Virus record (IMG/VR): IMGVR_UViG_3300017598_001822
Coordinates: 1 to 30,894 of that record
DNA length: 30,894 nt
Direction: 5' to 3' (one strand)
Source of the DNA: a virus
Position 1 is the stretch's first letter. Each line of letters begins with the position of its first letter. Both the position numbers and the translations under genes were made by a program. The notes beneath the pieces were generated by a model, which did no database searches, had not been told where the DNA came from, and was given only the letters and a program-made list of their open reading frames with translations. Positions 1 to 7,118 of this stretch are shown one piece after another.

Positions 1-1617
1 TCATAACGACCCCCCGTAAACATCATCAATCTGTGAGATTACGCTAGTTACTATGCCGAGGTACTTTCCTGTATCACAGGCGTAAGTAGGATCATTCGCA
101 AACACATGATCGGCGGGATCTGAGGCACTGTCCCAATTATCTATGGAATGTGGTGTATTATTTGTTGGATTAATCCAAACATTGACAACTGTATCTGCGC
201 CGGTCCCCTGTATGGTTGCTCGTATCTTATCACCTGGACTTAAAACAAAAGTAGATGATGATTTAATATTGTTCTGCCATGTCGTCGGTCCACTAAAGGT
301 CTGCCACTGTAGTAATGTTGTTGATTGATTGTAATATAAATTATACCGACTACCTGTTGTCCCAGGGATTCGAAACTGAATCCCATTAAGACTACCAGAA
401 GGAACATCTATGTAAGTAAACCCAAAATACTGCGCCAGGGTTGAAGTCTCTGTGGCGTACCTTAACAATGCTTGCCCAGAGGGTGAGGCTAACTCTCCGG
501 AGGATATTGAATAATCCCCTGAGTCTTCAACCCAATCACCAGAAGTTATTGTATCACTACTAAAGTCATCAGAAAATATAGATGCCAACGCTGAACTAAC
601 CGTACAAACCGCATCAGTTACATGAGCTCCACTCATATCAACAACCCAGTTAGGGTCTGAGCCTGTAACCCCTGTACCAGTGCAACTCGATGTTTCGTCA
701 TCGTCTGCGGTAAAGGTAATAGCCTCAGTCGCACTGGATAGTCCGGCCCATGTTTTAGGAGTGTCACCCACATTAGCGGCGACCTCATCAACAGTAAAAG
801 TAGACCCTGTGCCAGTGGCATCAGTGATTGCCATTGTTAGGCTATAAGTAGTAGGAGTTAAATTTGTCCAATCTGCAATAACAAAACTATCCCAGTCGCC
901 AGAAGATATACAAAGTCTACCTGTAGTCGCATCGGCAAAGGCATACTGACCAGGAGTACAAGCCTCATCAGAGTAAGTAGGAGCGGGTGTTACATAACCA
1001 CCAGTTCCACCTACACCATCCGCCAGTTTTGCTGAAGTGACTGCACCATCCGCCAACTGTGTAGTATCAATCCCACCGTCTTTAACGCTAATTTCAAACT
1101 TTCCATCACCACTATCAATAGCCCCGTTTAATCCTGTCCCGACCTTTGCCTCTATTACATCTGCGATATCCTGCTTTGTAGCAAACTCATCAAACAACCC
1201 ACCACTACCCACAGTGTGATCAGTATTACCATCAGTCGGAGTGGCATCCATTGTTTCATTGGCTTCGCCTGTTGCACTGGCTTCACTCGCAACTTCTAAG
1301 ATCGCTGCTTGCACGGTTGTAGCCGCTACTGTACCACCAGGGGCAAATACGACCTCTGATGCTGTTTGATCGTCTGTGTTAGTCTCTTTATCAGTATTAG
1401 CAACAATCGCCGCCGCCTGCCCTGATGTGATCCCAGTTTTATCTGTGTTTAAATCGACTTCAGTCTGGTCAGCCTTGCTATTAACCGCAGCTTTCACCGC
1501 ATTGGCATCAGCCGCCGTAAATGACCCGCCAGTGGTTTTATCCGACCATGTAACATCTGTTGCGCTTACGCTCGTTGCTAACAATCCCAAGGTGAGAGCA
1601 ATTAGTATTTTTTTCAT
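1..1617 (-). CDS. Secreted tail-fibre-like protein with Sec signal peptide and LamG-like C-terminus
   Basis: 538 residues, complete. It opens with a classic Sec signal peptide: MKK, a hydrophobic core to about residue 14, then SVSA before TD, giving a predicted cleavage after Ala19. Residues about 20-200 are low-complexity and fibre-like (a FATKQDIADVIEAKVG stretch, then DTTQLADGAVTSAKLADG), typical of phage fibre shafts. Around residue 217 a C-x(n)-C segment (ACTPGQYAF to LCISSG) follows. The last roughly 190 residues (from FSDDFSSD) look like a LamG/concanavalin-type beta sandwich, often sugar-binding. The start is supported by AGGA about eight bases upstream, overlapping the stop of the preceding gene, so translation is probably coupled. 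It is the last gene of a unit with its own promoter. The signal peptide is odd for a virion protein. It may be an exported adhesin or host-surface-modifying protein rather than a fibre. The signal peptide is seen; the function is inferred. Confidence 0.85.
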   Translation of the reverse strand: MKKILIALTLGLLATSVSATDVTWSDKTTGGSFTAADANAVKAAVNSKADQTEVDLNTDKTGITSGQAAAIVANTDKETNTDDQTASEVVFAPGGTVAATTVQAAILEVASEASATGEANETMDATPTDGNTDHTVGSGGLFDEFATKQDIADVIEAKVGTGLNGAIDSGDGKFEISVKDGGIDTTQLADGAVTSAKLADGVGGTGGYVTPAPTYSDEACTPGQYAFADATTGRLCISSGDWDSFVIADWTNLTPTTYSLTMAITDATGTGSTFTVDEVAANVGDTPKTWAGLSSATEAITFTADDDETSSCTGTGVTGSDPNWVVDMSGAHVTDAVCTVSSALASIFSDDFSSDTITSGDWVEDSGDYSISSGELASPSGQALLRYATETSTLAQYFGFTYIDVPSGSLNGIQFRIPGTTGSRYNLYYNQSTTLLQWQTFSGPTTWQNNIKSSSTFVLSPGDKIRATIQGTGADTVVNVWINPTNNTPHSIDNWDSASDPADHVFANDPTYACDTGKYLGIVTSVISQIDDVYGGSL

Positions 1618-1621
1618 TTCA

Positions 1622-2611
1622 TCATCCTAAATTAAATGGGAAAGTATAAGGGAACGTGGAGTTCTCAACAGGCATTGGATTACCATCACCGTCTAACCAG
1701 ACATTACCGTCGCCATCCAATAGATAGTCACCAGTAGGTGGAGCAACAGGTATGTAGCATTTCAATACTCTTGTTATTAAAGCAGACTCAGCAGACTGAT
1801 CTGAACTGTAACCACCAGCACCCAGCTGACCTATCCACAAGTAATCAACATTAATCTCAGTCACATCCATCCACTCTTCCCAAGTATGGACAATAGGCGC
1901 CATGGAATCAGAGGAGTCAAAGAGAACGTCACCACCAAGGTCACTGTCAATTGCTAAGGTATCAACGTTAGAAGGGAAGCTGAAGGACATATCCATGAAG
2001 TCGTCACACGCATCCAACTCGATGTTGTCAAACAAAGTGTACGTGGAGGCATCGGTACAAAACAAATGTATGTGTGTTACTTCTGTTGTCGCTGTGAAAT
2101 AGAGTGTAGTTTGTTCTAATGCGAAGCCGCCGCTCGTAGTATCTGAGGTGAACGCTACCACATCATCAGCACCAGCAGTAGTACCTACGCTGTAACCGTA
2201 GTTCGCTGAAGTACCCTCATGAGCATTAATAATAAGCTGGTAAACTGTACCTACAGTAGTTGACCTGACTTGTCGTGCAAAGCCCATTGGTGTTGCGCTT
2301 GCTTGGACCTCCAACATATAAGTTGTGGCCTGGAAACTAGCTGCTAAGGTTGCGGAGTTCCCAGCTTCCCAGTGATTTGTCCCATCCTCAAAGTCACCGT
2401 TGTCCATCAGGTTGTCACCAACTGCAGTGGCATCAGTGATAGTTAATGGTGCGCCTAATCCAACGATGTCTAAAACTGGATCGGAATGATATAAGAGATC
2501 TTCTTGGTTAGGGAGTTCACTGTCAATAGTGAGTACAACAGGGTACCTGGGGAACAACCCTAAACTCAAGACAGGTTCAGTGGGGTGGTTTGGCGGGTAC
2601 CTGCACATCAT
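1622..2611 (-). CDS. Putative tail protein with galactose-binding-like (CBM-type) domain
   Basis: 329 residues. Residues about 66-200 read like a carbohydrate-binding jelly roll of the CBM4/9 or galactose-binding type: the entry motif NLMDNGDFEDGTNHWEAG, alternating strands, and a closing TLFDNIELDA. The C-terminus carries a tandem DGDGN motif (YLLDGDGNVWLDGDGN) of the kind that can bind calcium, then a proline-rich end. The first roughly 60 residues are proline-rich and unrecognised. The start overlaps the stop of the upstream 97-residue gene by four bases (ATGA), and a second ATG directly follows it. The gene sits between a small fibre-like gene and the signal-peptide fibre gene and shares their promoter. 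The likely role is host-surface binding, which is inferred from the fold and position. No enzymatic motif is visible. Confidence 0.8.
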   Translation of the reverse strand: MMCRYPPNHPTEPVLSLGLFPRYPVVLTIDSELPNQEDLLYHSDPVLDIVGLGAPLTITDATAVGDNLMDNGDFEDGTNHWEAGNSATLAASFQATTYMLEVQASATPMGFARQVRSTTVGTVYQLIINAHEGTSANYGYSVGTTAGADDVVAFTSDTTSGGFALEQTTLYFTATTEVTHIHLFCTDASTYTLFDNIELDACDDFMDMSFSFPSNVDTLAIDSDLGGDVLFDSSDSMAPIVHTWEEWMDVTEINVDYLWIGQLGAGGYSSDQSAESALITRVLKCYIPVAPPTGDYLLDGDGNVWLDGDGNPMPVENSTFPYTFPFNLG

Positions 2612-2901
2612 GATATAACTCTTAAGCCTAGCTCATTACCAGCACTAGCTGACTTGTTAAATCTACCATAGATAGGAGCGTAGAAAGTTATCACATCATT
2701 GGTAGCGTTGATACTGAGTTCACTGTCATTTAAAGTAGCGACCCTATAGGCGCCGTTAGCATTAAGAATTTCAAAATTAATAGTCTGACCTGCTGCAGGT
2801 TTACCTATGACTTGGAAGGATTGGGCACGGAGTACGCCGTATTCTTGGACGGCTAATGTAGAGGCATCTACTGTTGGTTCTATAAGGACTTGAGTGGGCA
2901 T
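2608..2901 (-). CDS. Small beta-rich tail-associated protein, first gene of distal unit
   Basis: 97 residues, not assigned to a family. The sequence is beta-strand rich (INFEILNANGAYRVATLNDS) and has no cysteine, membrane segment or signal peptide. The ATG is preceded by GAGG at a spacing of seven bases, and a strong sigma70-like promoter lies about 30 bases upstream. It therefore leads a three-gene transcription unit with the galactose-binding-like and signal-peptide genes. Its size and position suit a fibre-attachment or small fibre-cap protein, but nothing in the sequence proves this. Confidence 0.75.
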   Translation of the reverse strand: MPTQVLIEPTVDASTLAVQEYGVLRAQSFQVIGKPAAGQTINFEILNANGAYRVATLNDSELSINATNDVITFYAPIYGRFNKSASAGNELGLRVIS

Positions 2902-2931
2902 TTAATTACCTCATTAATTTGGATTTTTAAT

Positions 2932-2960
2932 ACTATACCTTAAATATTTTTTATTGACAA
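2932..2960 (-). promoter_or_regulatory. Strong sigma70-type promoter for the distal three-gene unit
   Basis: On the minus strand TTGTCA (2955-2960) is followed after exactly 17 bases by TATAGT (2932-2937). Each hexamer differs from consensus at one position. The spacer is A/T-rich, and the expected transcription start is near 2925, leaving a leader of about 24 bases with a GAGG ribosome-binding site. It lies in the 62-base gap after the 75-residue gene, one of the few real gaps in this cluster. It should drive the 97-, 329- and 538-residue genes independently of the long late transcript. Confidence 0.75.
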
Positions 2961-2963
2961 ATA

Positions 2964-3191
2964 CTATACGGTAGCTGTTAGGGGTTTTTTGGTGACCCCA
3001 GTGCGGCCTGTAATGGCGCTGCCGACCACAGTTACATTATCACCAATAGAGTAAGAAGTGCTGTAGTCTGCCAGTACCACACCAGACACCAGGGTTATCA
3101 CAAAACTGCCACCAACCCTTTTAGTGATACGGCCTGTGTACCTCTTAGGTTTTACCTTGGAATTTAGTATTGCATTCAGTGGGTTACTCAT
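2964..3191 (-). CDS. Small OB/SH3-like beta-barrel protein of the tail tip
   Basis: 75 residues, basic and strand-rich. The pattern KPKRYTGRITKRVGGSFVIT, then a YSIGDNVTVVG turn, resembles a small OB-fold or SH3-like barrel of the type found in baseplate and hub-associated proteins. The start overlaps the end of the 117-residue gene by eight bases and is preceded by AGGT, so it belongs to the tail-tip operon. It is the last gene before the distal promoter. The fold is guessed from pattern only, and a function cannot be assigned. Confidence 0.7.
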   Translation of the reverse strand: MSNPLNAILNSKVKPKRYTGRITKRVGGSFVITLVSGVVLADYSTSYSIGDNVTVVGSAITGRTGVTKKPLTATV

Positions 3192-3537
3192 CTGTAGCCA
3201 ACCTCTTTAATTGAAGGGAAGTTTGTGCGGAGAAGCTATCACGGCCAGACCTACTGATAGACATGGACACGGTCTGCACCTCTGCAGTGTAGGTGCCGTG
3301 CTCTTTGTCTCTTGCAGTATAGAGCTTACCAGGTTCAATAACAGATGTGAGAGAGCAGGTAGCATCCAGTACCTCAAAGTCTGGACCTTCGTCGTCCAGA
3401 TAAGCCCTACCTGCAGACTCCGCCACTTGGTTTGTCTGGATCAGTTCACTGACTATAGCGTCACCGACAACACACCCTTCAGTATTGTCGAGGTCGTCAC
3501 AACAGCCAGGTATTCGTGTTACACAAAGATTGATCAT
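3184..3537 (-). CDS. Tail-tip protein of unknown function
   Basis: 117 residues. The N-terminal third has four cysteines (LCVTRIPGCC and GCV). The rest (from GRAYLDDEG to the end) has alternating strands and resembles a hub-associated beta domain, including a GKLYTARDKEHGTYTAEVQ stretch. The start forms TAATG with the stop of the upstream gene and has AGGT about six bases away. Its place directly after the hub-like 886-residue gene and one intervening gene suggests that it completes the tail-tip or baseplate assembly. No catalytic motif is seen. Confidence 0.75.
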   Translation of the reverse strand: MINLCVTRIPGCCDDLDNTEGCVVGDAIVSELIQTNQVAESAGRAYLDDEGPDFEVLDATCSLTSVIEPGKLYTARDKEHGTYTAEVQTVSMSISRSGRDSFSAQTSLQLKRLATDE

Positions 3538-4160
3538 TAGCTTACCTCCACTACTGTCAGAATTTCAAAAGTAGTTTCACCGTCGGGGAAGGGTATTGTG
3601 CTGGGTGGCGTCAGCTTGTAGGAGTGGAACTCCACAGGGTAGACTACCTTGCACTTACAAGGTATTTCACCGCCTGTTATAGTACAGGACAGGTCGCTGT
3701 TGTTGGTGGTCAAGCCAGTCCCCTTATTCCCGTACCAAGTTTCGTCTAAGGGACCGTTTGGTTTGTAACTCAGAGATGGCTTGTTATCTACGGAGTCCAA
3801 CTCAATGAAGTCAAGGGTTTGCTCTCTATCCTGAATAGTGGTACCTAGATAGGTAATGTCGCCAGCTGAACTGCTTAAGGATAAATTACCCATGCCACTA
3901 CTGAAGTGTACCAAGAAGTAGTACTCGTCATCTTGGGTGAATATCGACTTCTCTTCTGTGGTGGTGGCTGTACCTTGAATGTGGGAGAGGTATTCCTTGA
4001 GGCTTATGGACCCGTTGGTATAGGCGACAATGTAGTCGTACACGGTCAGCTGTGGAGTACCAGAATCTTGGACGTTGTTGACTGGGTCCGACTCTACAGA
4101 AACAGTGGCGTCAGCCCCAGAAGCAAAGGTAACAACTACGGTAGAGAGTACGTTACTCAT
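3537..4160 (-). CDS. Tail-tip protein of unknown function
   Basis: 207 residues from the ATG at 4160. A TTG one codon earlier is possible but sits only four bases from the GAGG ribosome-binding site, whereas the ATG is at the better spacing of seven. The protein is beta-rich, with an EYYFLVHFSSG segment in the middle and a CKC pair near residue 170, and it lacks signal peptide, coiled coil or membrane segments. The 5' end overlaps the 886-residue hub-like gene by eight bases, implying coupled translation and probably association with that protein. The family is not recognised. Confidence 0.75.
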   Translation of the reverse strand: MSNVLSTVVVTFASGADATVSVESDPVNNVQDSGTPQLTVYDYIVAYTNGSISLKEYLSHIQGTATTTEEKSIFTQDDEYYFLVHFSSGMGNLSLSSSAGDITYLGTTIQDREQTLDFIELDSVDNKPSLSYKPNGPLDETWYGNKGTGLTTNNSDLSCTITGGEIPCKCKVVYPVEFHSYKLTPPSTIPFPDGETTFEILTVVEVS

Positions 4161-6813
4161 CAATAGACCTCAGAATAAATTGTACATCAGGTAACGTTGG
4201 CGAGGTCACCAACCATTTCATGTACCTAGTCTTATACCGCACCTTCAACAAAGATTCACCTAGAATGTCTGCAGTAAGTTGACCATCCTCAGTAAAATCC
4301 ACAGCACCTAAGTCTACTTCGTCCCAGTCATACTCTACAATACTGTAGACTGGTTTCGATACGCTACCGACACCAGAGACAAACTCTATAAGTTCAGGAT
4401 CCTCTGTGTAGAGCGGAGTGGTCACCTCAAACTCACCTACGTACTGGATAACCACATCGTCACCACCAGAGGTCTCCAGCACTGACTTGTCGTGCAAAGC
4501 CCAAGGTACTTGGTACCCTAAGATTTCTTTTTGCGTAGCAGAAATCTCTACCTCTTCCCAACTGTACGTTTCAGAAGAAGTATCATGATCAGATACGTTA
4601 ACCGTGTTGACCCCCGTACCCTCTTCCTTACTTACTGATAACTCCTTGAAATGTAGGTAGTCGTTCAGGGTACCTTCAGTAGCAGCCGTTACCCAGTCGG
4701 GGGTACGCTCTTGGTACTTGTGGACCACCTCAATACTCCCGTCTGGTTGGGACTGCAGGATACCGCCCATACTATTAACCAAGGTACGCAACACAGCGAG
4801 AGGTTTCTCGTCACTAGCTATGAAGGTCCCAGCCTGTACTGTCTGGTCCACTATGGCACCCTTATGTTTGAGGTTCCAAGTAAGAGACACATCTTTTAGT
4901 GCAGCAATATTTGTAGCTAGAACTGAAGCCAACCCTTCTGGGAATTCCTGCTGTAAGGTGTCGGTGTCCCTATCGTCAAGGAGAACCGCAGGGCTTCGAC
5001 AGACCACAGTACGTACACTGGACTCCAACTTAATTTGCTTCTGTACCTCTGTAAGGATAAGGTGAAAGTCTACGTCACCAATAGTGATCACTACAGGAAC
5101 GTGTCGAGTAAGTAAGTGGTAGTACGCAGGATTATTTAGTGTGAAAGCACCGCTGATATAGTACTGTCCTTTGGAGCGCTCCACATTTATATCATTAAAT
5201 GGCATTGGTGTACCGGACACCGTTACACCTACGGGAGTGGCAGTCGCTCCTGGGGGAGGTGCGGGTTGGCCTGGGACGTTTGGTTGTGTGACGTAGACTG
5301 TACGGCTGCTTGCCCCCACTATGTTGTAGAGGAAGTCATAGTAACCCTCGGCAAAGTTAATATTCTCTATGTCATATATGAAGTCATAACTGCTGGTTAC
5401 CTGGTTGCCCGTGATGTTATAGAGCAGGTTGTAGAACTGTACAGCAGGCAGGTAGCAGTCGTATTTAAAGTCATAGGTTTGAACTGTGCGATGAGCTTGG
5501 CTGTACAAGAAGTTGTAATACTGTGTGGTTTCAGGGGCAGATTGATAATAGAAGTTATATATGGATATGGTTGTGGGCGCAGCCCCATAAATAAAATTGT
5601 AGTACTTCAGTGCGATGTCGCCGTAGATCAGGTCGTAGTAATTCGTTACCAGATTACCTGTGAAGTCATACAGCAGGTTGTAGTACTGATCTGTAATGTA
5701 GTTGTAGTTGTGGATGTCGTACTTGAAGTCGTAATAGTTGGTTACTAGTCCGGTCGGTAATGCTACAGTGAATAGAGTATCGGTTAAGCTGAGGTTGGTG
5801 GTGTTGATCCAGTCGTCAGATCTGACCACGTTGGATACACGAACCTCTCTTACGGCCCCGGAAAACAAATGGTTCACATCAGAGTTCTTACCAATAAGTA
5901 AACTATTTGAGCTGCCAGCCATTGTGTCATACCCATTGGCAGTCAAAGTCTCTTTAACACCATCGACAAATAAATCTCCGACCAATCCAGTGGAATTGTA
6001 TGTACCAGCAATTACAAAATCAGTGTCAGCTACCCAAGAAGCTTTTGTACCCTGTATGTTACCTCCGTTTGTCCCTAGCTGTAAAAGCCCACTTGAATTT
6101 ATAAAAAAATTATAAGTATCCTCATTGTCTGTGGGGACATATGACCTGCTTACTAATCCAACAAGATTTGTCAATGACGAGTCCATCAAAACGTTGGATG
6201 TGAACGACATTTCCAACGTCAAGGTAGTGGTAATGTTATGAGCCGCATTGTAGCCGTGATTAGTGTAGTCATCAGTACCATCATACTCAAGCATTTTACC
6301 CACAGTACCGTCTATTAAATCTCCGCTAGTCATAGAACCGTAAGATGTACCATGCATGGCGTAGTTAGTGGAATCCAACACTTGCGGGGCGGTACCGCTA
6401 GGGTCTTGAGCCTGGTGGGAAAGGAATACAAAGTTATCATCCCATACTTGTTGGGCTGGGTTTGTGCCTGTGGTACCTATATAGGCAGAGTTGTCACTGT
6501 TAGTAGAGTCGTAGTCCAAAGTTAAAACAGTGTCAGCGCTACTACTTACAGAAGGTACTTTAACGTGAATAGCAGCACGTTCGTCAGCAACATCCCACTC
6601 CTCAACTTCACAGTATAGCTCATTGTCGTTAGAGTCAGTAACATGGATCTTCTTCCAGTCGTCAACACCAGGTAGTTCTGTAAAGACATCAGAGCAGTCA
6701 AGGGAAGTAAGCCCAGAACCTGCAGATTGTAAACTCAATAGAACAGGGAAGTCTGTTAATGTGCTGCCGATGTCGTCCGAAGAGATTGTATATGTGAGTT
6801 TCTTATCTGCCAT
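4153..6813 (-). CDS. Tail hub-like protein fused to DUF2341-like/LamG-like domains through Tyr-rich repeats
   Basis: 886 residues in several parts. Residues 1-115 match the DUF2341 pattern (FPVLLSL early, then LYCEVEEWD and AAIHVKVPSV). Residues about 125-335 look like a LamG/concanavalin sandwich (GKMLEYDGTDDYTNHG; LFVDGVKETL; LIGKNSD). Residues 358-500 hold ten tyrosine-rich repeats. A proline-rich linker follows (508-530). Residues about 540-886 look like a tail hub or central tip protein of the late-control-D/gp27 type (VPVVITIGDVDFHLILTEVQ; a PLAVLRTLVNSMGGILQSQPDGS segment). The gene starts in a TAATG overlap with the zinc-ribbon gene, with GAAGG upstream. The likely role is the central tail tip carrying a surface-binding head. 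The hub assignment is an inference; the repeats are directly visible. Confidence 0.8.
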   Translation of the reverse strand: MADKKLTYTISSDDIGSTLTDFPVLLSLQSAGSGLTSLDCSDVFTELPGVDDWKKIHVTDSNDNELYCEVEEWDVADERAAIHVKVPSVSSSADTVLTLDYDSTNSDNSAYIGTTGTNPAQQVWDDNFVFLSHQAQDPSGTAPQVLDSTNYAMHGTSYGSMTSGDLIDGTVGKMLEYDGTDDYTNHGYNAAHNITTTLTLEMSFTSNVLMDSSLTNLVGLVSRSYVPTDNEDTYNFFINSSGLLQLGTNGGNIQGTKASWVADTDFVIAGTYNSTGLVGDLFVDGVKETLTANGYDTMAGSSNSLLIGKNSDVNHLFSGAVREVRVSNVVRSDDWINTTNLSLTDTLFTVALPTGLVTNYYDFKYDIHNYNYITDQYYNLLYDFTGNLVTNYYDLIYGDIALKYYNFIYGAAPTTISIYNFYYQSAPETTQYYNFLYSQAHRTVQTYDFKYDCYLPAVQFYNLLYNITGNQVTSSYDFIYDIENINFAEGYYDFLYNIVGASSRTVYVTQPNVPGQPAPPPGATATPVGVTVSGTPMPFNDINVERSKGQYYISGAFTLNNPAYYHLLTRHVPVVITIGDVDFHLILTEVQKQIKLESSVRTVVCRSPAVLLDDRDTDTLQQEFPEGLASVLATNIAALKDVSLTWNLKHKGAIVDQTVQAGTFIASDEKPLAVLRTLVNSMGGILQSQPDGSIEVVHKYQERTPDWVTAATEGTLNDYLHFKELSVSKEEGTGVNTVNVSDHDTSSETYSWEEVEISATQKEILGYQVPWALHDKSVLETSGGDDVVIQYVGEFEVTTPLYTEDPELIEFVSGVGSVSKPVYSIVEYDWDEVDLGAVDFTEDGQLTADILGESLLKVRYKTRYMKWLVTSPTLPDVQFILRSIDE
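5314..5742 (-). repeat. Ten tyrosine-rich coding repeats, period about 14 residues
   Basis: Within the hub-like gene, ten units of the form (Y/F/S/T)Y(D/N)(F/L)x-Y begin at residues about 360, 377, 392, 404, 418, 432, 446, 460, 475 and 491. Examples are YYDFKYD, YYNLLYD, YYNFIYG, YYNFLYS and YYDFLYN. Five consecutive starts (404 to 460) are exactly 14 residues apart, and the outer ones 12-17. DNA copies have diverged, so the repeat is old or selected at protein level. The antisense strand is open here only because of this codon pattern. Confidence 0.9.
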
Positions 6814-7118
6814 TATACCTTCTCCACACTAATTTTTGAATATTGGCACTTGTCACACTTTAATATAGTCACCATAGTACCGTCTAAATCCTCCCGTCTG
6901 TACATCAAGAACACCCCACCACAACTAGGCTCAGTACACTGGGTTTGGGGTGGTGGTACTGTATTGTCAACAGACTTATCAGTATGTCTTTCTCTTATAG
7001 CATTGTCTACCAACACCTTAGCCTCAGCAACATCTGTTACCCCATCTTCTAACATACGTTTAAGTACAACAGAAAAAGTCTGCAGCCCACCTAGATTTAT
7101 AGGATTAAATATTCTCAC
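6813..7118 (-). CDS. Small zinc-ribbon protein
   Basis: 101 residues with a GTG start immediately after the stop of the 704-residue gene; a GGGGGTG stretch just upstream serves as ribosome-binding site. The C-terminal half holds a four-cysteine zinc-ribbon pattern: CTEPSC, then about 21 residues later CDKC. The N-terminal half (FSVVLKRMLEDGVTDVAEAK) is helical. It sits between two large tail-tip genes. It may be a structural zinc-binding tail component or an assembly factor; a regulatory role is possible but unsupported. The zinc pattern is seen; the function is unknown. Confidence 0.75.
   Translation of the reverse strand: MRIFNPINLGGLQTFSVVLKRMLEDGVTDVAEAKVLVDNAIRERHTDKSVDNTVPPPQTQCTEPSCGGVFLMYRREDLDGTMVTILKCDKCQYSKISVEKV

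Noticed and set aside
2975-3000. GGGGT/ACCCC stem near the end of the 75-residue gene
   Set aside because: It is short, lies within coding sequence and has no U-tract on the minus strand, so it is not supported as a terminator.
5266-5748. 160-residue plus-strand open frame
   Set aside because: It is rich in Val/Ile/Cys because it is the mirror of the tyrosine-rich repeats; it has no ribosome-binding site and lies wholly inside the hub-like gene.
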